Shown here: positions 1 to 12,100 of the stretch, piece after piece | How the letters are laid out: each line of letters begins with the position of its first letter | Numbering within the stretch: the first letter of the stretch is position 1 | NCBI RefSeq assembly: GCF_964275005.1 | Contig: NC_092685.1 | Span: 14,516,571 to 14,580,570, forward strand | DNA from: Diadema setosum | Taxonomy: Eukaryota > Echinodermata > Echinoidea > Diadematoida > Diadematidae | Reading direction: 5' to 3' | Length of the DNA: 64,000 nt | The notes under the pieces: model-generated | Database searches by the model: none | What the model saw: only the letters and a program-made list of their open reading frames with translations | Told to the model about the DNA's origin: nothing | Position numbers and translations under genes: made by a program

Positions 1-96
1 GAAAGGTTTTATGCAATTCTTTATACCGTCAAACACTTTCTACCACCAAATATACGCACTCAGACGAACACACATCCACACGTGTACTTGTACATG

Positions 97-99
<3 letters not shown>

Positions 100-149
<50 letters not shown>

Positions 150-167
150 ATACATTTACGTAATATG

Positions 168-233
<66 letters not shown>

Positions 234-263
234 TGTTGTGTGTGTGTGTGTGTGTGTGTGTTT
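100..263. repeat. (AT)n followed by (GT)n microsatellite
   Basis: Two long AT dinucleotide tracts, broken at about 147-166 by a short unique stretch, run into a GT tract near 236-263. Both strands give low-complexity Tyr/Ile reading frames here that are not genes. The tract lies upstream of the first visible P450 exon and is probably intronic. Confidence 0.95.
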
Positions 264-1724
264 GTGTGTCTGTGGTTTTTTTTTGTGTCGGGATGTGCGC
301 ATAAGTTTGTGTTTACAGTAAATAGTTGGCGTGTGGATGTGAGTATTTTTATTCTCACTTGAAAATGACTGTATGACCGGAGTGTCACTTTGGCAATTAC
401 AACGTAAGCGTGGAAATATGACTACTCCGGGTCTGTATCAATTTTCTCTCCATCGCTCTCTCTCTCTCTCAGAGATCATAAATGATTTCCGCATGTTTAC
501 TCACAGACTGTTAAATAAAAAAAAAAATCGTGATGTTAGCTTCTTTAGCCGTGCTAGTTCCGCCGGACTGCTGACAGGCGATTCGTGATGCCCGCGAATT
601 CCGTTGTATTCCAGATGTGTTTGTGTACGTGATTGCTGAATTCTCGAGAATATACCGTGACAACGGTTGGGGCGCATGCACGCAAGACGCACTGTTCGGC
701 AACTTGAACCTGTTTTGGTCTTAAAAGTGGGCTGCAAACCGGAACCGCTACTTCCCCTGTCTCGTCCGAATTATAAAAATACATCACCCAACCTTACTGG
801 CTGTCTGTGGTTGGTCACTCCATAGTCGACGGAAGCAGTTGTTGTTTTCTTGTTGTTATTGTTTCGCTGTTTACTCAGCCGTCAGTACTTGCCTGTAAAT
901 GGACACGTCTCTCTTAACGGCGTGCAGAATCAGTGTTGTTTACCCAATTTTAATGTAAGCATATATAAAAAAAGATAGAGGTGAGATACACGGGCTCAGA
1001 TACGTTACATGACAATCTAGCACACTGTCTTTTAACGCCGAGTTTAGGTTAGTAATGGCTGTCCGCCTGGTGATTTTCAAGAACATAACTGGACTTTCCT
1101 GTTTAAAAACGATCTCCTTTCTGCTGCCTGGTAGAGCGAATCGATAAATATTGATACCATATAGATGCTAAAATTTTAATCGTTCACTGGTTGAAGTGGC
1201 CAGATCAGTTGCAAAGTTCGTAGAGGACTGTTGTACTTTACATTACAGATCTGTGAACGCATAACTTTTCCGAGAAGATGGATAGCATTTCCTTTAACGG
1301 TTCATTAAGACATTCTTGCGGGGTTTTTTTTTCGTGAGTTGTTATACTGTCGGTATATACATGTACATGTGCACAATACTTAGAAAGAAAGATAGATAGA
1401 TATGTATTCACAGTCATAGCATTGCTTTTCATTGAATACACTTCTCATGCTGTATCAATATCATACAATAATACTGTTCAATTAGATTTTAACAAATTTT
1501 GATTTCCCATCAACAAAACGCAACGTAACCATGAGCAAGGTAGCAAAATAATGGCATCTATGTTATAATCCTTAACACTATAGTATTTGATAATACATAC
1601 TTGTTAGTCGGACAGCAAGCACAGAGAAGGGAATTATACTTCCTGTAGTCTGCGACTCCGTGCCCTCTCACCCACATAAATGTATCCTTGTATAAATCGT
1701 CTTCGTATATCTCATCTTGTTCAG
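264..1724. other. Non-coding stretch upstream of the first visible P450 exon
   Basis: No exon could be supported here. A CYP2-type protein needs about 110-120 more N-terminal residues (a hydrophobic membrane anchor, a proline-rich hinge and the first beta-sheet region). No plus-strand reading frame in this stretch encodes them. It is therefore most likely the 3' part of an intron whose upstream exon lies before the window. The segment around 570-800 is somewhat GC-richer but is not recognisable as coding. Confidence 0.6.
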
Positions 1725-2004
1725 GAATTGTCGTGGCGGATAGTGGGCCCGTTTGGCGGGAACAGCGGCGATTCACCCTGACGTCACTGCGCAATTTCGG
1801 CTTCGGTCGGCAGAACTTCGAAGGCGACATCCGGGAGGAAATAAAGCACATGCTTGCCGCCTTCAGGGAGAAAGATCACTCGTCCTTCGACGCCGACCAC
1901 ATCGTCGAGATCGCCGTCTCCAACGTCGTCTGCAACTTCAACTTCGGACGGCGATTCGATTACCAGGACCCCAAGTTTCAGCTCCTAGTAGACAGCATTT
2001 ACAG
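1725..2004 (+). CDS. Cytochrome P450 (CYP2-like), first visible exon: helix C region
   Basis: This exon belongs to a microsomal P450 monooxygenase gene of the CYP2 clan, which runs on to 7741. It encodes about 93 residues beginning G-I-V-V-A-D-S-G. The helix C signature WREQRRF (W-x-x-x-R, where Trp and Arg contact the heme propionate) follows, then LRNFGFG. The pattern AVSNVVCNFNFGRRFDY matches the helix E/F region of CYP2 proteins. The acceptor is TTGTTCAG at 1724 and the donor is ACAG/GTGAGG at 2004. The first codon is split (G from the preceding exon) and the exon ends in phase 2 (AG, completed by G of the next exon). The reading frame that continues upstream to 1688 is intron read-through. 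The preceding exon, with the membrane anchor, is outside the window, so the gene is 5' incomplete here. The subfamily and substrate cannot be read from sequence. Confidence 0.93.
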
Positions 2005-3713
2005 GTGAGGGCCATGATGAGAGTTATTTCGTTTAGCTGTAGACTACATTATAAAGAGGACTGACCTTATGAGCGTCGTTTGTATTGGAGATAGCGCTCA
2101 AAGGGGAGAGCGATAGGATTTCATGTTTTCGGTAGACAGAATTTAAACGTTTGAAAGCGACAGAGGGTCGTGCGTTTAGTAGACGGACTTTTCAGAATCA
2201 TCGGTACACAGCATTTGTAGGCGAGTTCGACAGGGTCGTCTTTTTCTGAGGCACCGAGTGCATGGGGGAGCAGTACTGAGGGTGCTACTTTTATTAGACG
2301 AAATTTACTGGTCAGAACGATTGCATTTATTTAACGGCATACAGGAATCACATAAGATGGAATATATAGAAATTATCAGGAATCATGAGACTTATGTTCT
2401 GGTAGATGATATTTTCAGATGAGACGGACCGAAACTCAAGATAAATTCCACAGTCGATGGAGCCTTGAATCTGAATAAGATTGGTGTAGTAGGCCCCATA
2501 TTTCGCTTTTCTGCTTCACAGGGGTACAGCACTCTACATTTCAACAAATTATAATTATCACTGAGGAAAAGCGATGTATATATGCTGTATGCCACCCTAC
2601 ATGTTTGCTCGTTTTGCTTATACTTTGAGTGGATGGCTGGTTGTCGTTTCTTGCTAGTATAATGAAGTCTTGATTCCCGCTATCCTCGCGTATATATATA
2701 TCTCAAGGTGTGCTATTATTATAGTCGCTTTTCCTATATCGCCTTGGTTGTTACGACGTAATTATTACGCTTTGTACCGGATGAGTAGGTTTTATGTTTC
2801 AATAAAATTCTGCCGGAGAATTATTCCCGCGCCTTCCTGTCCTTCAAATGCCTCATTACAATAGTGGGTTGGTACCTGGAATAACTATTGGATATCTCAA
2901 TCGGGGAGGTATAAGAAGAATGATCCCACTTTCGACTCTCTCAGTGACATGAGCAAGAAATCCACATACATCAAGGTGCAGCAGACGAATGTTATTTTGG
3001 ACCCTTACACCTCGCGCCTTTTAGTTTCTATTAATCACTGAAACAGATTAGTGGGCAGTGCTACATTATGAGAGTAGGAACTGGGCTGTGGTGCAGTCCG
3101 CCCCGTTCCGCATCATGATTCAACTGCACGGTTTTGCCCATACAATTGCAACATAAACAGACAAGTATTTGCAAGCTACAATTTGTCCATATAGATGAAC
3201 AATGATTTGACAAAGCGAGGAAATGCAAAACTATAAAACACCGTTGCGTCACACACGGATAGCAGGTCTTCCATTCAGTGTTAGTCATGCGTCAAGGACT
3301 ACATTGTTTGTTCTAATCTATTTTTACTATTTACGGATGATTTTGTGTACAAATTTTATGACCTATTTTCTTCCACTTATAGTATCCTTCTTGTCCATTC
3401 CTTCGAAGTACTAAAACAAACAATCATACATCGACATACAGTCATGATATCAGTCATATGTGGCTGCATTGTGAATGTTATTCTATGTAATTTGTGGTCA
3501 CAATATTCGTTCATCTATGAAATTTGTGGTCACATTATTCTTTCATCTATGAATAATAATTTTTTTTTCATAACTTGTTGCTATTATTAAATTGACTCCC
3601 TATCAGAGAATGGGGTTGACTCTGCCATGATCATTACTATTTTGTTTGTTATTATTATCAATATCATAATTATCATCTATTTCATCTTCTCTCAAACATC
3701 GATCAAATGCCAG

Positions 3714-3927
3714 GTTTGCAGAGATTGGCACAAACGCGGCGGCCATCAATTTCTTCCCCTTTCTGAAACACTTCCCCATCCCGGAGATCCGCGAGGTGTT
3801 CGAGATCGACAAGGTGGTGCGCAGCTTTCTGCAGCGCATGATCGCTGAGCACAAGGAGACGCTGGACGAGGCCAACCAGCGTGACTTCATCGACACCTAC
3901 CTGGTGGAGATTCGGCGGCGGCAGGAG
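3714..3927 (+). CDS. Cytochrome P450 (CYP2-like), second visible exon: helices F-H
   Basis: The exon encodes about 71 residues starting F-A-E-I-G-T-N-A-A-A and ending Y-L-V-E-I-R-R-R-Q-E. This is the variable F-G to H segment of CYP2 proteins, which lines substrate access and ends with the acidic and basic residues that precede helix I. The preceding codon is completed by G3714, so exon 1 (phase 2) joins in frame as R-F-A-E. The acceptor is AAATGCCAG at 3713 and the donor is GGAG/GTACTG at 3927, in phase 0. An overlapping plus-strand reading frame starting at 3627 is in the wrong frame and is a shadow. The exon is GC-rich against AT-rich introns, as are the other P450 exons, which supports real coding selection. 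Confidence 0.93.
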
Positions 3928-3972
3928 GTACTGCTTTGTTAGAATCTATAGTCATCTAAACACAGTAATAAT

Positions 3973-4320
3973 AGGGTGGTGATTCGACTCAGTCGGTAGT
4001 GCGTCGGCATCCAGATCGAAAGGACCCGGGTTCGATTCCCGAGTCTAATTGAGCAATGTTGTGTGTAAACATACCGTCCCCTCTAGTAAGAGGCAAAACA
4101 CTCCGTCCCTCGGGATGTACATGAAATGGAGGTCCCGTGAGTCCACAACTCATGAACGTAAAATATCCCTATTCCTTCCCTTCATTCATTCATTCATCGC
4201 AAAAGCAGAGCACATATTATTAACCCGGTTAAGTGGTCCCGCCTCACATCCAACTGGTTCCAGTTCAGTGCAGCTGAATATGGGCTATCCAGCCATCTTC
4301 TCAGATAAAAAATTGAACAA
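3973..4320 (+). mobile_element. tRNA-derived SINE, copy 1 (in a P450 intron)
   Basis: The head has a degenerate pol III A box (GACTCAGTCGG, near 3986-3996) and a B box GGTTCGATTCC at 4029-4039, spaced as in a tRNA. A shared body follows (GAGCAATGTTGTGTGTAA, then CATACCGTCCCCTCTAG), and the copy ends TATCCAGCCATCTTCTCAGA before an A-rich tail. A second copy at 47224 has the same head and body. The tRNA head, conserved non-tRNA body and simple A-rich tail define a SINE. It carries no protein and sits between P450 exons 2 and 3 in the sense direction. Confidence 0.85.
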
Positions 4321-4981
4321 ACAAGAAGTAACAAGACAAACAAAAAGTAACAAAACATTCAAAATAATGCAAAAAATAAGATGAGGCATGCATGCAAATC
4401 AAACAAACAAGAAATCAGACAGACAGCAAACAGACTATAGATCCCACGACCCACCGCGCCAACTTTGTTTAACTCCTCTGTATGCCTTCCCTGCGCACAT
4501 GCACCACCATAAGGCCGACAATTGTTATCTTGTGTTATCGGCTTTCATAGCCAGATGTAGACATAGTCTTGGATGGCCACGAAGGTCGGCGTGTTTTCAT
4601 ATTGCATTCATTTCATTCAAGTGAATGTCACCTCTTATATCAAGTCCTATCTTCTGATATCTGTGGTTAGATCGGCAATTGGATGTGCTGACACACTGAC
4701 TGATTAATTTACATCGCTCGTAAACTGAATATATTATGAAGGTGAACTTCGATACCAAATAAGCTCGCTTCATAATATCATTAAAAAAGGAAATGTGGTT
4801 TAGATGGTTTATGTATTCGTGTCTTGACCGGTCTGATAAACAACGTTAGCTTTGATGAAGAATCAATTTAAGGAGTCAGACTATATGTTCATATGTTTTT
4901 GGAAATGTGTAGATACATAAAGATGCAGATATGATGAAATATAATGTATATTCTTTTGTGTGTATGTGTGTGTGTATATAG

Positions 4982-5128
4982 GCCTTAAAACGTGGAGAGC
5001 GCATCAGTGAAGCGGACGAGTCATTCACCGAGTCGTATCTGTTCCATATCCTGAACGATCTCATATTCGCTGGCACGGAGACGATGAGTTCGACAATCCG
5101 CTGGGCCATTCTCTACATGATCGTCCAG
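4982..5128 (+). CDS. Cytochrome P450 (CYP2-like), third visible exon: helix I
   Basis: This is a 147-nt, phase-0 exon of 49 residues. It carries the helix I oxygen-activation motif A-G-T-E-T in the context NDLIFAGTETMSSTIRW. The conserved Thr and the acid before it are both present, so proton delivery for O2 scission should be possible. The acceptor is GTATATAG at 4981 and the donor is CCAG/GTAAGA at 5128. The exon joins the previous one as RRRQE-ALKRGER in frame. AGTET followed by S-S-T-I-R-W is typical of CYP2-clan enzymes. No ATG-initiated frame of length covers it, which is why it is easy to miss. Confidence 0.94.
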
Positions 5129-5178
5129 GTAAGATGTGACATCGAAGATCGCCAGACCTTAAACCCGTAATCGTAACA

Positions 5179-5187
5179 GATAGATAG

Positions 5188-5218
<31 letters not shown>

Positions 5219-5267
5219 GATAGATAGATAGATGGATAGATAGATAGAGTATAGATAGGTAGCTGAT
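5179..5267. repeat. (GATA)n microsatellite in a P450 intron
   Basis: An imperfect GATA tetranucleotide tract lies 50 bp downstream of the helix I exon. Its reverse complement gives a repetitive Ile/Tyr/Leu/Ser frame that is not a gene. Confidence 0.9.
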
Positions 5268-6311
5268 TTCGTCACAACTGCCCAGGCGTGCGTACGTACA
5301 GTCGTAACCTACGTATTCATCTATTTGTGTCTGACGAATATTTTCCCTGTCTCGCTCCCACTTGCTAATCACTGTCTAAATAATTTGGCCATTTAGCCCA
5401 CGTATTGTTCAATCATCAGACTCCGGCAAAGGCCTTTTATCATTAATCGTGCCCTCGAGATATTTCTCGTTGATTATGTGCCTACACAAAGGGTTGAACA
5501 CTGTTGTCATTGAGGCCCCGATACACGTACGTGTGTTTTTATCAGTGAGTGTTCATTAGTGTTTTTAGAGTTGTGTATGTGTGTTCATTAGGCAAGCCTT
5601 GCATGCTTTCCACCATGCAGCAGAACACAAATATTTCCTTCCCAAGATATCAACTCCGTCCACATCTATCATCAGATTGTCGTCTCGTGTATATACTAGA
5701 GCAATAGGAAACTTTATTTTTTGACTCATTGCCTGAGGGAACAACGGCAGAGTCTAGTACCAAGTCTCTAAGGAGATTGTTAGGATTTCATGAGGAATAG
5801 GTAAACATCATTCACGTCAAATCTTGTCAAACTCAGTAATGAGCGAAATGAAACAGCCATTGCATACACATAGCAACTTTCGCCACCGAAGAGGTACGCG
5901 AGCCAACGTAATAGCATGACTCTCACCTGTTTTGTTTTTTTTTTTTGATTTTTCTTTTTGCTGTCATGTTGAAAAAGCAATCGGCTTCGCTCTATTGCAA
6001 ATAATTGCACCACGTGAATTTGAATAAAGGAATTGCTTTCTATCACAAGTCGTATCAGAACACAAGCTCATAGACACACACACGTTATGAAAATTGTTGT
6101 AGTTTGGCGACTCGGATGTTTAAGCAGGTCTCGTGTCTCCTCCCCCTCTTTAACTTGGTATCTGGTACGCATTTTTTTTTTGAACTTCGTCGTTACATGT
6201 ACCTTTTATCACAGATTTTCTCCGCATGTCCTCCCTTATATCTCGAGTTAGATCTACGCATGTCATGTTCTAATTGTTTGCGTTTCTTCTTTTCCACTGG
6301 TAAATTGGCAG

Positions 6312-6651
6312 CCGGACATCCAGTCCCGGGTCCAAGCCGAGCTCGACTCCGTGGTGGCGCCAGGCGACCTTCCGAGTTGGCGAGATCGAAAGAACCTGCC
6401 CTACACCGAGGCGACGTTGATGGAGATCCAGAGGATGGCCAACATCACCGCCCTGACTTTCCCGCACAAGACCACGGAAGACACCGAGCTGTCGGGTTAC
6501 AGCATCCCCAAAGACACCCACGTGTTCGTCAACCTCTACTCTGTCCACGTGGATCCGACACATTGGGCAGAGCCGGAAAAATTCCGACCGGAGAGGTTCC
6601 TGGTCGACGGCAAAGTTGTGCACAGACCGGCTCTCATGCCATTCTCGGCAG
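6312..6651 (+). CDS. Cytochrome P450 (CYP2-like), fourth visible exon: helix K and PERF motif
   Basis: The exon encodes 113 residues plus one base (phase 1), beginning P-D-I-Q-S-R-V-Q-A-E-L-D. It holds the absolutely conserved helix K E-x-x-R as E-I-Q-R, within EATLMEIQRMANITAL. It also holds the meander motif F-R-P-E-R-F (PERF), whose Arg locks the E-R-R triad of the P450 fold. HVDPTHWAEPEKFRPERF is classic CYP2-clan sequence. The exon ends FSA-G, the start of the heme-binding loop that is completed in the next exon. The acceptor is AATTGGCAG at 6311 and the donor is GGCAG/GTATGC at 6651. An overlapping frame that opens upstream in the intron and an opposite-strand frame are shadows. Confidence 0.95.
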
Positions 6652-7559
6652 GTATGCTCGCTTCCTCTTATGACGTAGTGACTACGTCAGAGTAGATCGG
6701 TTCATATCTTACGTTGTCTCTGATTTAAGGAATAGTTGTCATTTACCCCCTCGTCAGTTTCGAATATGAGGAACAGCACAAGGGCAAGATTCCATAGAAA
6801 TCTTGATTTTTTCACTTCAGCCCTTAATCACATTATCTGTCCATTTTCCTGTTTTCTTTTTGTATCAATTCTCTCTGTACATGTACTTCAATAATGCAGT
6901 TTCCCCCATTAGTTCATGGCATCAATAGGTATTTGAATGTTGTCGTAGTTTACGATCTTTCGATGCCTTACTTCTGTAAACTCACTTTCTAGTCAAGTTT
7001 TCAATTCCTATTTATTGTTTCTCATATTTCTCAAAATAGGAAACACCTTTGTAAAAGTATTTTACGTACGATTATAACATTATGTTAACAAGGAAGAGAA
7101 ACACAATTAAAAGCCACACTGCAATTGTAATTTGTGAGTGTCAGATAATAATAAAACAAGTGAAAACAAGAGAACTGTAATGGAACCGACCAGACAGCGT
7201 ATTTGTAAAGCTGTAGGATAAACAATTAAGAGATATACGGAATACGAGGAGGGGAAACGTTGTTAACACATTTGTCATGATGAACTTGGTACTGTCGTAT
7301 GAATGGGAAAGAAAGAGATTTTATACCGAAAGTAATGAAAAAAAAAAATTGGTGCAACAATCATAATTTCAAACATGTATTTGGCCAGTTTTCTTGAGTC
7401 TTTTTCATCTTCCAGTCACCCGTCTTCTTTCTATCACTATTTTCGTCACTTTTGTATGTGAATATATCATATTTACATTACGTATCACCACGTACATCAC
7501 AGCAGGCGATTCCTGTCCCATAATGATTTGTTTTCGTGTGTATTTTGTTTTCCTTACAG

Positions 7560-7741
7560 GCCGTCGTGCCTGTCCCGGTGAGACTCTGGCACGCATGGAA
7601 CTCTTCCTGTTTTTCGCTGCTCTACTCCGATTCTTCACACTCGTGCCCGCACCGGAGAACCCTAATCCGAGCATCGACAAGAATTACGGGATCAGCCTCA
7701 ACCCCAAATCGTACAAGATTTGCGCTATCCCCCGCCAGTAA
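7560..7741 (+). CDS. Cytochrome P450 (CYP2-like), terminal exon: heme-binding cysteine loop
   Basis: This is the last exon. It completes the heme-thiolate loop F-S-A-G-R-R-A-C-P-G-E, which satisfies F-x-x-G-x-R-x-C-x-G; the Cys is the axial heme ligand. Helix L (TLARMELFLFFAALLRFF) and the C-terminal beta-region follow, ending K-I-C-A-I-P-R-Q and TAA at 7739-7741. The acceptor is TCCTTACAG at 7559, and its phase matches the previous exon. The five exons encode about 388 residues of a family that is usually near 490-510. All catalytic motifs are intact and in frame with no stop, so the gene looks functional. The product is expected in the ER membrane with NADPH-P450 reductase as its partner, oxidising lipids or xenobiotics; the substrate is unknown. 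The 3' UTR follows, but its end is not evident. Confidence 0.95.
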
Positions 7742-9020
7742 GGCCTAAGACTTTTTTTTTTTAATAGACACTCAAAGAGGATGTTTTATGGATGGAAGCA
7801 GCTTCATACTGGAGCAATGTCGAACTCCCAGAAGAAATAATCCGTCCAAAGAGAGGAAGAGGGGAACCCCCCCCCCCCCAAGAAAACGCAAATTGTGAAA
7901 AGAGAATGCTGGGTGATGATGAAAAGTGCATAGACTGGACATAAATTTGGCGCATATTCCTGTATGAGATGCCAGCGTTTTATTGATACTGTGAGAAGAG
8001 CCTACTTCATGATATGCGGTGACATTTGACTGTTTGGAGCGGTGCGGCCATCATTGGACTTCAGCCTCCGATAGCGTGTCGTGTAAATAGCGATTAGTTC
8101 GTGACATGTGGACAAATTTACTATGCAGTTTTCTAGATGGTTATACGCAGCTGATAAAAAGTAATCGAGGATTTATATCAATACACATCGACGTTCTTGT
8201 TTGCATTGTGTGAGGAATAATTTATTGATGATGTTAATATACCACGCACAAGTTTGATTTCATATTCGGTGTCATGGAATGTGCTCAAACTGGTTATCCT
8301 GTCGTATTTCACTTCTATTCCAAGAGAAACTGCCCAATGAACAGCACCGCATTAGCTCTTAAATGGTGTAACTGTATGAATCTAATCTTTACAGTTCTTG
8401 ATATAATTATGTTTTGAACATCATCCTCTACACGGATGTTCTTTGTTACAAAGTTGAACTTTGTACAATAACATACCTAATCAAGCCACTGCCTTTCCTA
8501 AAAAAAAAAAAAAAAAAAAAAAACACACACACAAAAACCCTCAAACAAACAAAAACAATAGCGGAACAACGAACGTTAAAGACAGGACAACCTAGGATTA
8601 TGTTATTATGCTTGAATACTTGTTTTTTGGTAAATTATAGTATTATGATCGACTATTTAATTTCCTTGTTTCACACTACGTAATGTTGCACCTTCATTCA
8701 CGCTTTCTGTTTCTTTTATCTTTACAGATATTATATATGATATTTATACACGATAATTTTATGGATGTTATTTGATATTTTTGTATTGTATGTATCATGT
8801 CTGTTAATAGAGATGCACTACCTTCTCCACCTCGTAGGAGTAATGATTATGAAATTCGAGAGCAATATTATTGAGACATATAGCGTAACCTTTGCTAGCT
8901 AACTCCAGCTGACTTCGGCCTGTTTGTAGAGATATGTTTGCTCTTGTGTGATATACACAACTTGTTCGTCTCTCCGCTCGCCTGTCCTTCTTTCTGCCGT
9001 GTCCTCCGTCCGTCTCCCTT

Positions 9021-9061
9021 TATCTATCTACTCATCTAACTATCTACCTATCTATCTATCC

Positions 9062-9125
<64 letters not shown>

Positions 9126-9145
9126 CTATCTATCTATCTATCTCT
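9021..9145. repeat. (CTAT)n microsatellite
   Basis: Near-perfect CTAT tetranucleotide tract of about 125 bp. The reading frame across it (a poly Tyr-Leu-Ser-Ile pattern) is a simple-repeat artefact. Confidence 0.95.
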
Positions 9146-12100
9146 TTCTCTCGATATCTCGCCATCTCACCATATCATTTCTCTTTCTGTTTGTCTTCTA
9201 TTTATCCTCTATCTGTATATTTATCTCTACTCCGTAATCACACACCTGTTGCTGATGGTTCTGCATCGAGCGAAGAGATGCAAAAGTTTCGATCAAACTT
9301 CCCGATACCGAGTGTACGATCGTAGGTCTTCATGTTTACATACATCAAGCCTACATACAGTATTCATCAGGTCGTACTGAAGTGTGGTTCCATAATTTTT
9401 TTTCTCTCTCTGTCTTTGGAGTGAACGTCGGACTAAGCAAGTGAATACTGTTATTTCCGCTACATCCATCCTGGTAAACTAGAATTTGCTCGCGTCTCTT
9501 TTTTGCCTGGCCTCATAAAACCTCGTGATTGTCTACCAGTTTGTATAAAACCACCAATAGAACTGTCTGTAGTTAGCGCGTCTTCCCTCAGTGAATAATT
9601 TGAAATCATGTTATGTAATAATAGCGCACCTATTTACGCCATGGCTTCGAAAAACAACAACAACAAACAAACAGAAAAAAGAACGTGAATGTGCATTTTC
9701 CCTTATTACGAATTGTCTTTTTTTAAGAACATCCGTCACAGAACCAAATTAGAGAAAACAATGGATGAAATAGACGCTGTTTGCTAAGTTCTAACAGGTT
9801 GAGTGGCCTTGTTTGAAATCTGAAAAAAAAAAATGTGTCCGTTTCCTGAAAATAAAAAAAATACCCATTAACGTTCTGACCACTCGCCATTGAAGCCAAT
9901 ATGGATAAAAAAAAAGAAAGAAAGATACAGAACAAAGTGTAACTGGTTTTGTTTCAAGGATATTTCTATGACGATATGGCTGACCAATACTGTGATTAAT
10001 CGAGTATTTAGACGCTGCGGAGTGTCCCATGTGAAGCTAAGGTTTCCAGAATTTGAATACCACTCATAATATTTGAAGTACTTGCCAGAAACAGAGAGCG
10101 TGTTTTTAATTGTACAGTGGCACCCACAAGCAATTACGACTTTCTATCTCGCAATTCAAGTGTTTGCGTATCAACCGTGTGTAATCTGCAACGAAGGGCA
10201 TACCGTTCGCGTATGTATTCATGTTGGTGAATGAAGTGTGTGTATTTCAACTTGTTTATTATGATGATAATTTATTGAAAAAAAAAGACGTATGTCAGTT
10301 AGATTTGAATCACAAGAATTACCTCAATAAAGTAAATGAGATACTTTTTAGAATGTCTGTTTCTAACTTCGATTCGTTGTCACTGCACAGTAACATATGT
10401 CTTTGCTGTAATTTTCAATCGATTAAGATAATCGACCGTTTTCATGCATTTTTAGTTGCCTCAATGCACAAAGAAATACAAAAAAGTAAGAAATAGGCCT
10501 ACATATACATACACACATACATATGTATGAATGAACACACAGGAGCACACACACACAAATATAGACACAAACGTATATACTTTATATAATGTATATATAC
10601 AAATTATGTACATGTAGAAGTTAATGTTGCACTGTTGCTACACAATACATTAATCAACGATGCAATCAATATCGTTGCACTATGTGAACAGTGAATGGAT
10701 GGATAAATGACGAATGAATAAGCGACTGGTCTGTTTGATCGATATATCGATTGATGACTCAGGGGATTCAGCCATTCGTATAAAAACAATGGGATGAAAA
10801 TAGAACACAGTCGTACCCGGGTTATGAAAGGGGAACAAGTTGGGGGGGGGGGGGGGGGAGCGAAGTATCGACAGGAAGCATAAGGATGACATCATCACTC
10901 ATCAATGCGCTTCCGGTCCGCCTATGGCTACTTCAGCTCGAAAATTGACAAGAATTTCTCGCTCTTGCCCGGCCGTGTTATTTCAACAGTTATCAAAATG
11001 TGACTAAATACTTTTACACCAAACAAATATGACATCTACAGCACGCAGTACATTCCTTCTTGTATTTTGACTGCAAATATGGAGGGGACCAAACGGCCAT
11101 AAAGAAAAATACAAACTGAGCGAAAACGCGCGGAGGTATATCGGCAGCGGGTTTCGGATTGCAGTGTTTTTGCAACTAGCGAAACGTGTCGAGTTAACAC
11201 TCATGTATGAGCGCAACCACATACCCCCGGGATCGGGGAAGCAAAATAGGAATCAGATGAACTGGATATTTCGTTTTCGGAAGAATTGAAACGTCGCAAA
11301 TGCGTAGCTTAAATCGTGATCGGGTGCCGGGGAGTAAGATGGGAGCTTGGCATGTCATTTCGACGAGCCGTACTTGACCAAAAACTCTCCATCACGACGG
11401 AAATTCAGAACAGATTGTCGGCAAGTCTTTGGGTGGGTGTGAACTTGAACCCGGCTGGAAATGCGAGCCTTCAAGTCGCTCGTCGCTTCATCTTGCCTGA
11501 GGTCAGATAGGCGAGGAATCGCTGCCGAACATCACCAAGCTGACGGGATGATACTTACAAAGAGAAAGATGATGAGGAGTCGAGGAGAAATTTTCCTCGC
11601 CCATCGAATATAACGACATTAAGCGCGAGGGGTATGAAAGAAAGAATGGTCGCGATGCCATTGACGATAGTATGCACAGAAAATACCAAAATACAGCTCA
11701 TGTATGCTTCTTCTGAATATATTTTTCTCTTTCTATCACGATATGCCATCATACTGAAACCCGACAAAAATTTATCCAAAATTAATGTCGCCTGCTCATG
11801 TGAGTGTATATATCATGAAAGTTATCTCAAATTCAGCAATGCCCACACACTCACACACACACGAGCGATATTTCCATTGAGAACAATGTGTGTGGAAGCT
11901 CACAACATCTCCAGTCTCCTGTACGTATAATGATGGTCCATTTTATCACAGTATTAGCCGTCACACTGGCAACTCATATAGAAATTTAAACATCATGTAC
12001 TATGTCCACAAACAGGGCTGTCATTTGAAGCCATTGGCTCCATAATACAGTGCAATTTATGTTGCGAGAGAAGGTAACTTCTAGTACTTCTAAATGAAAT

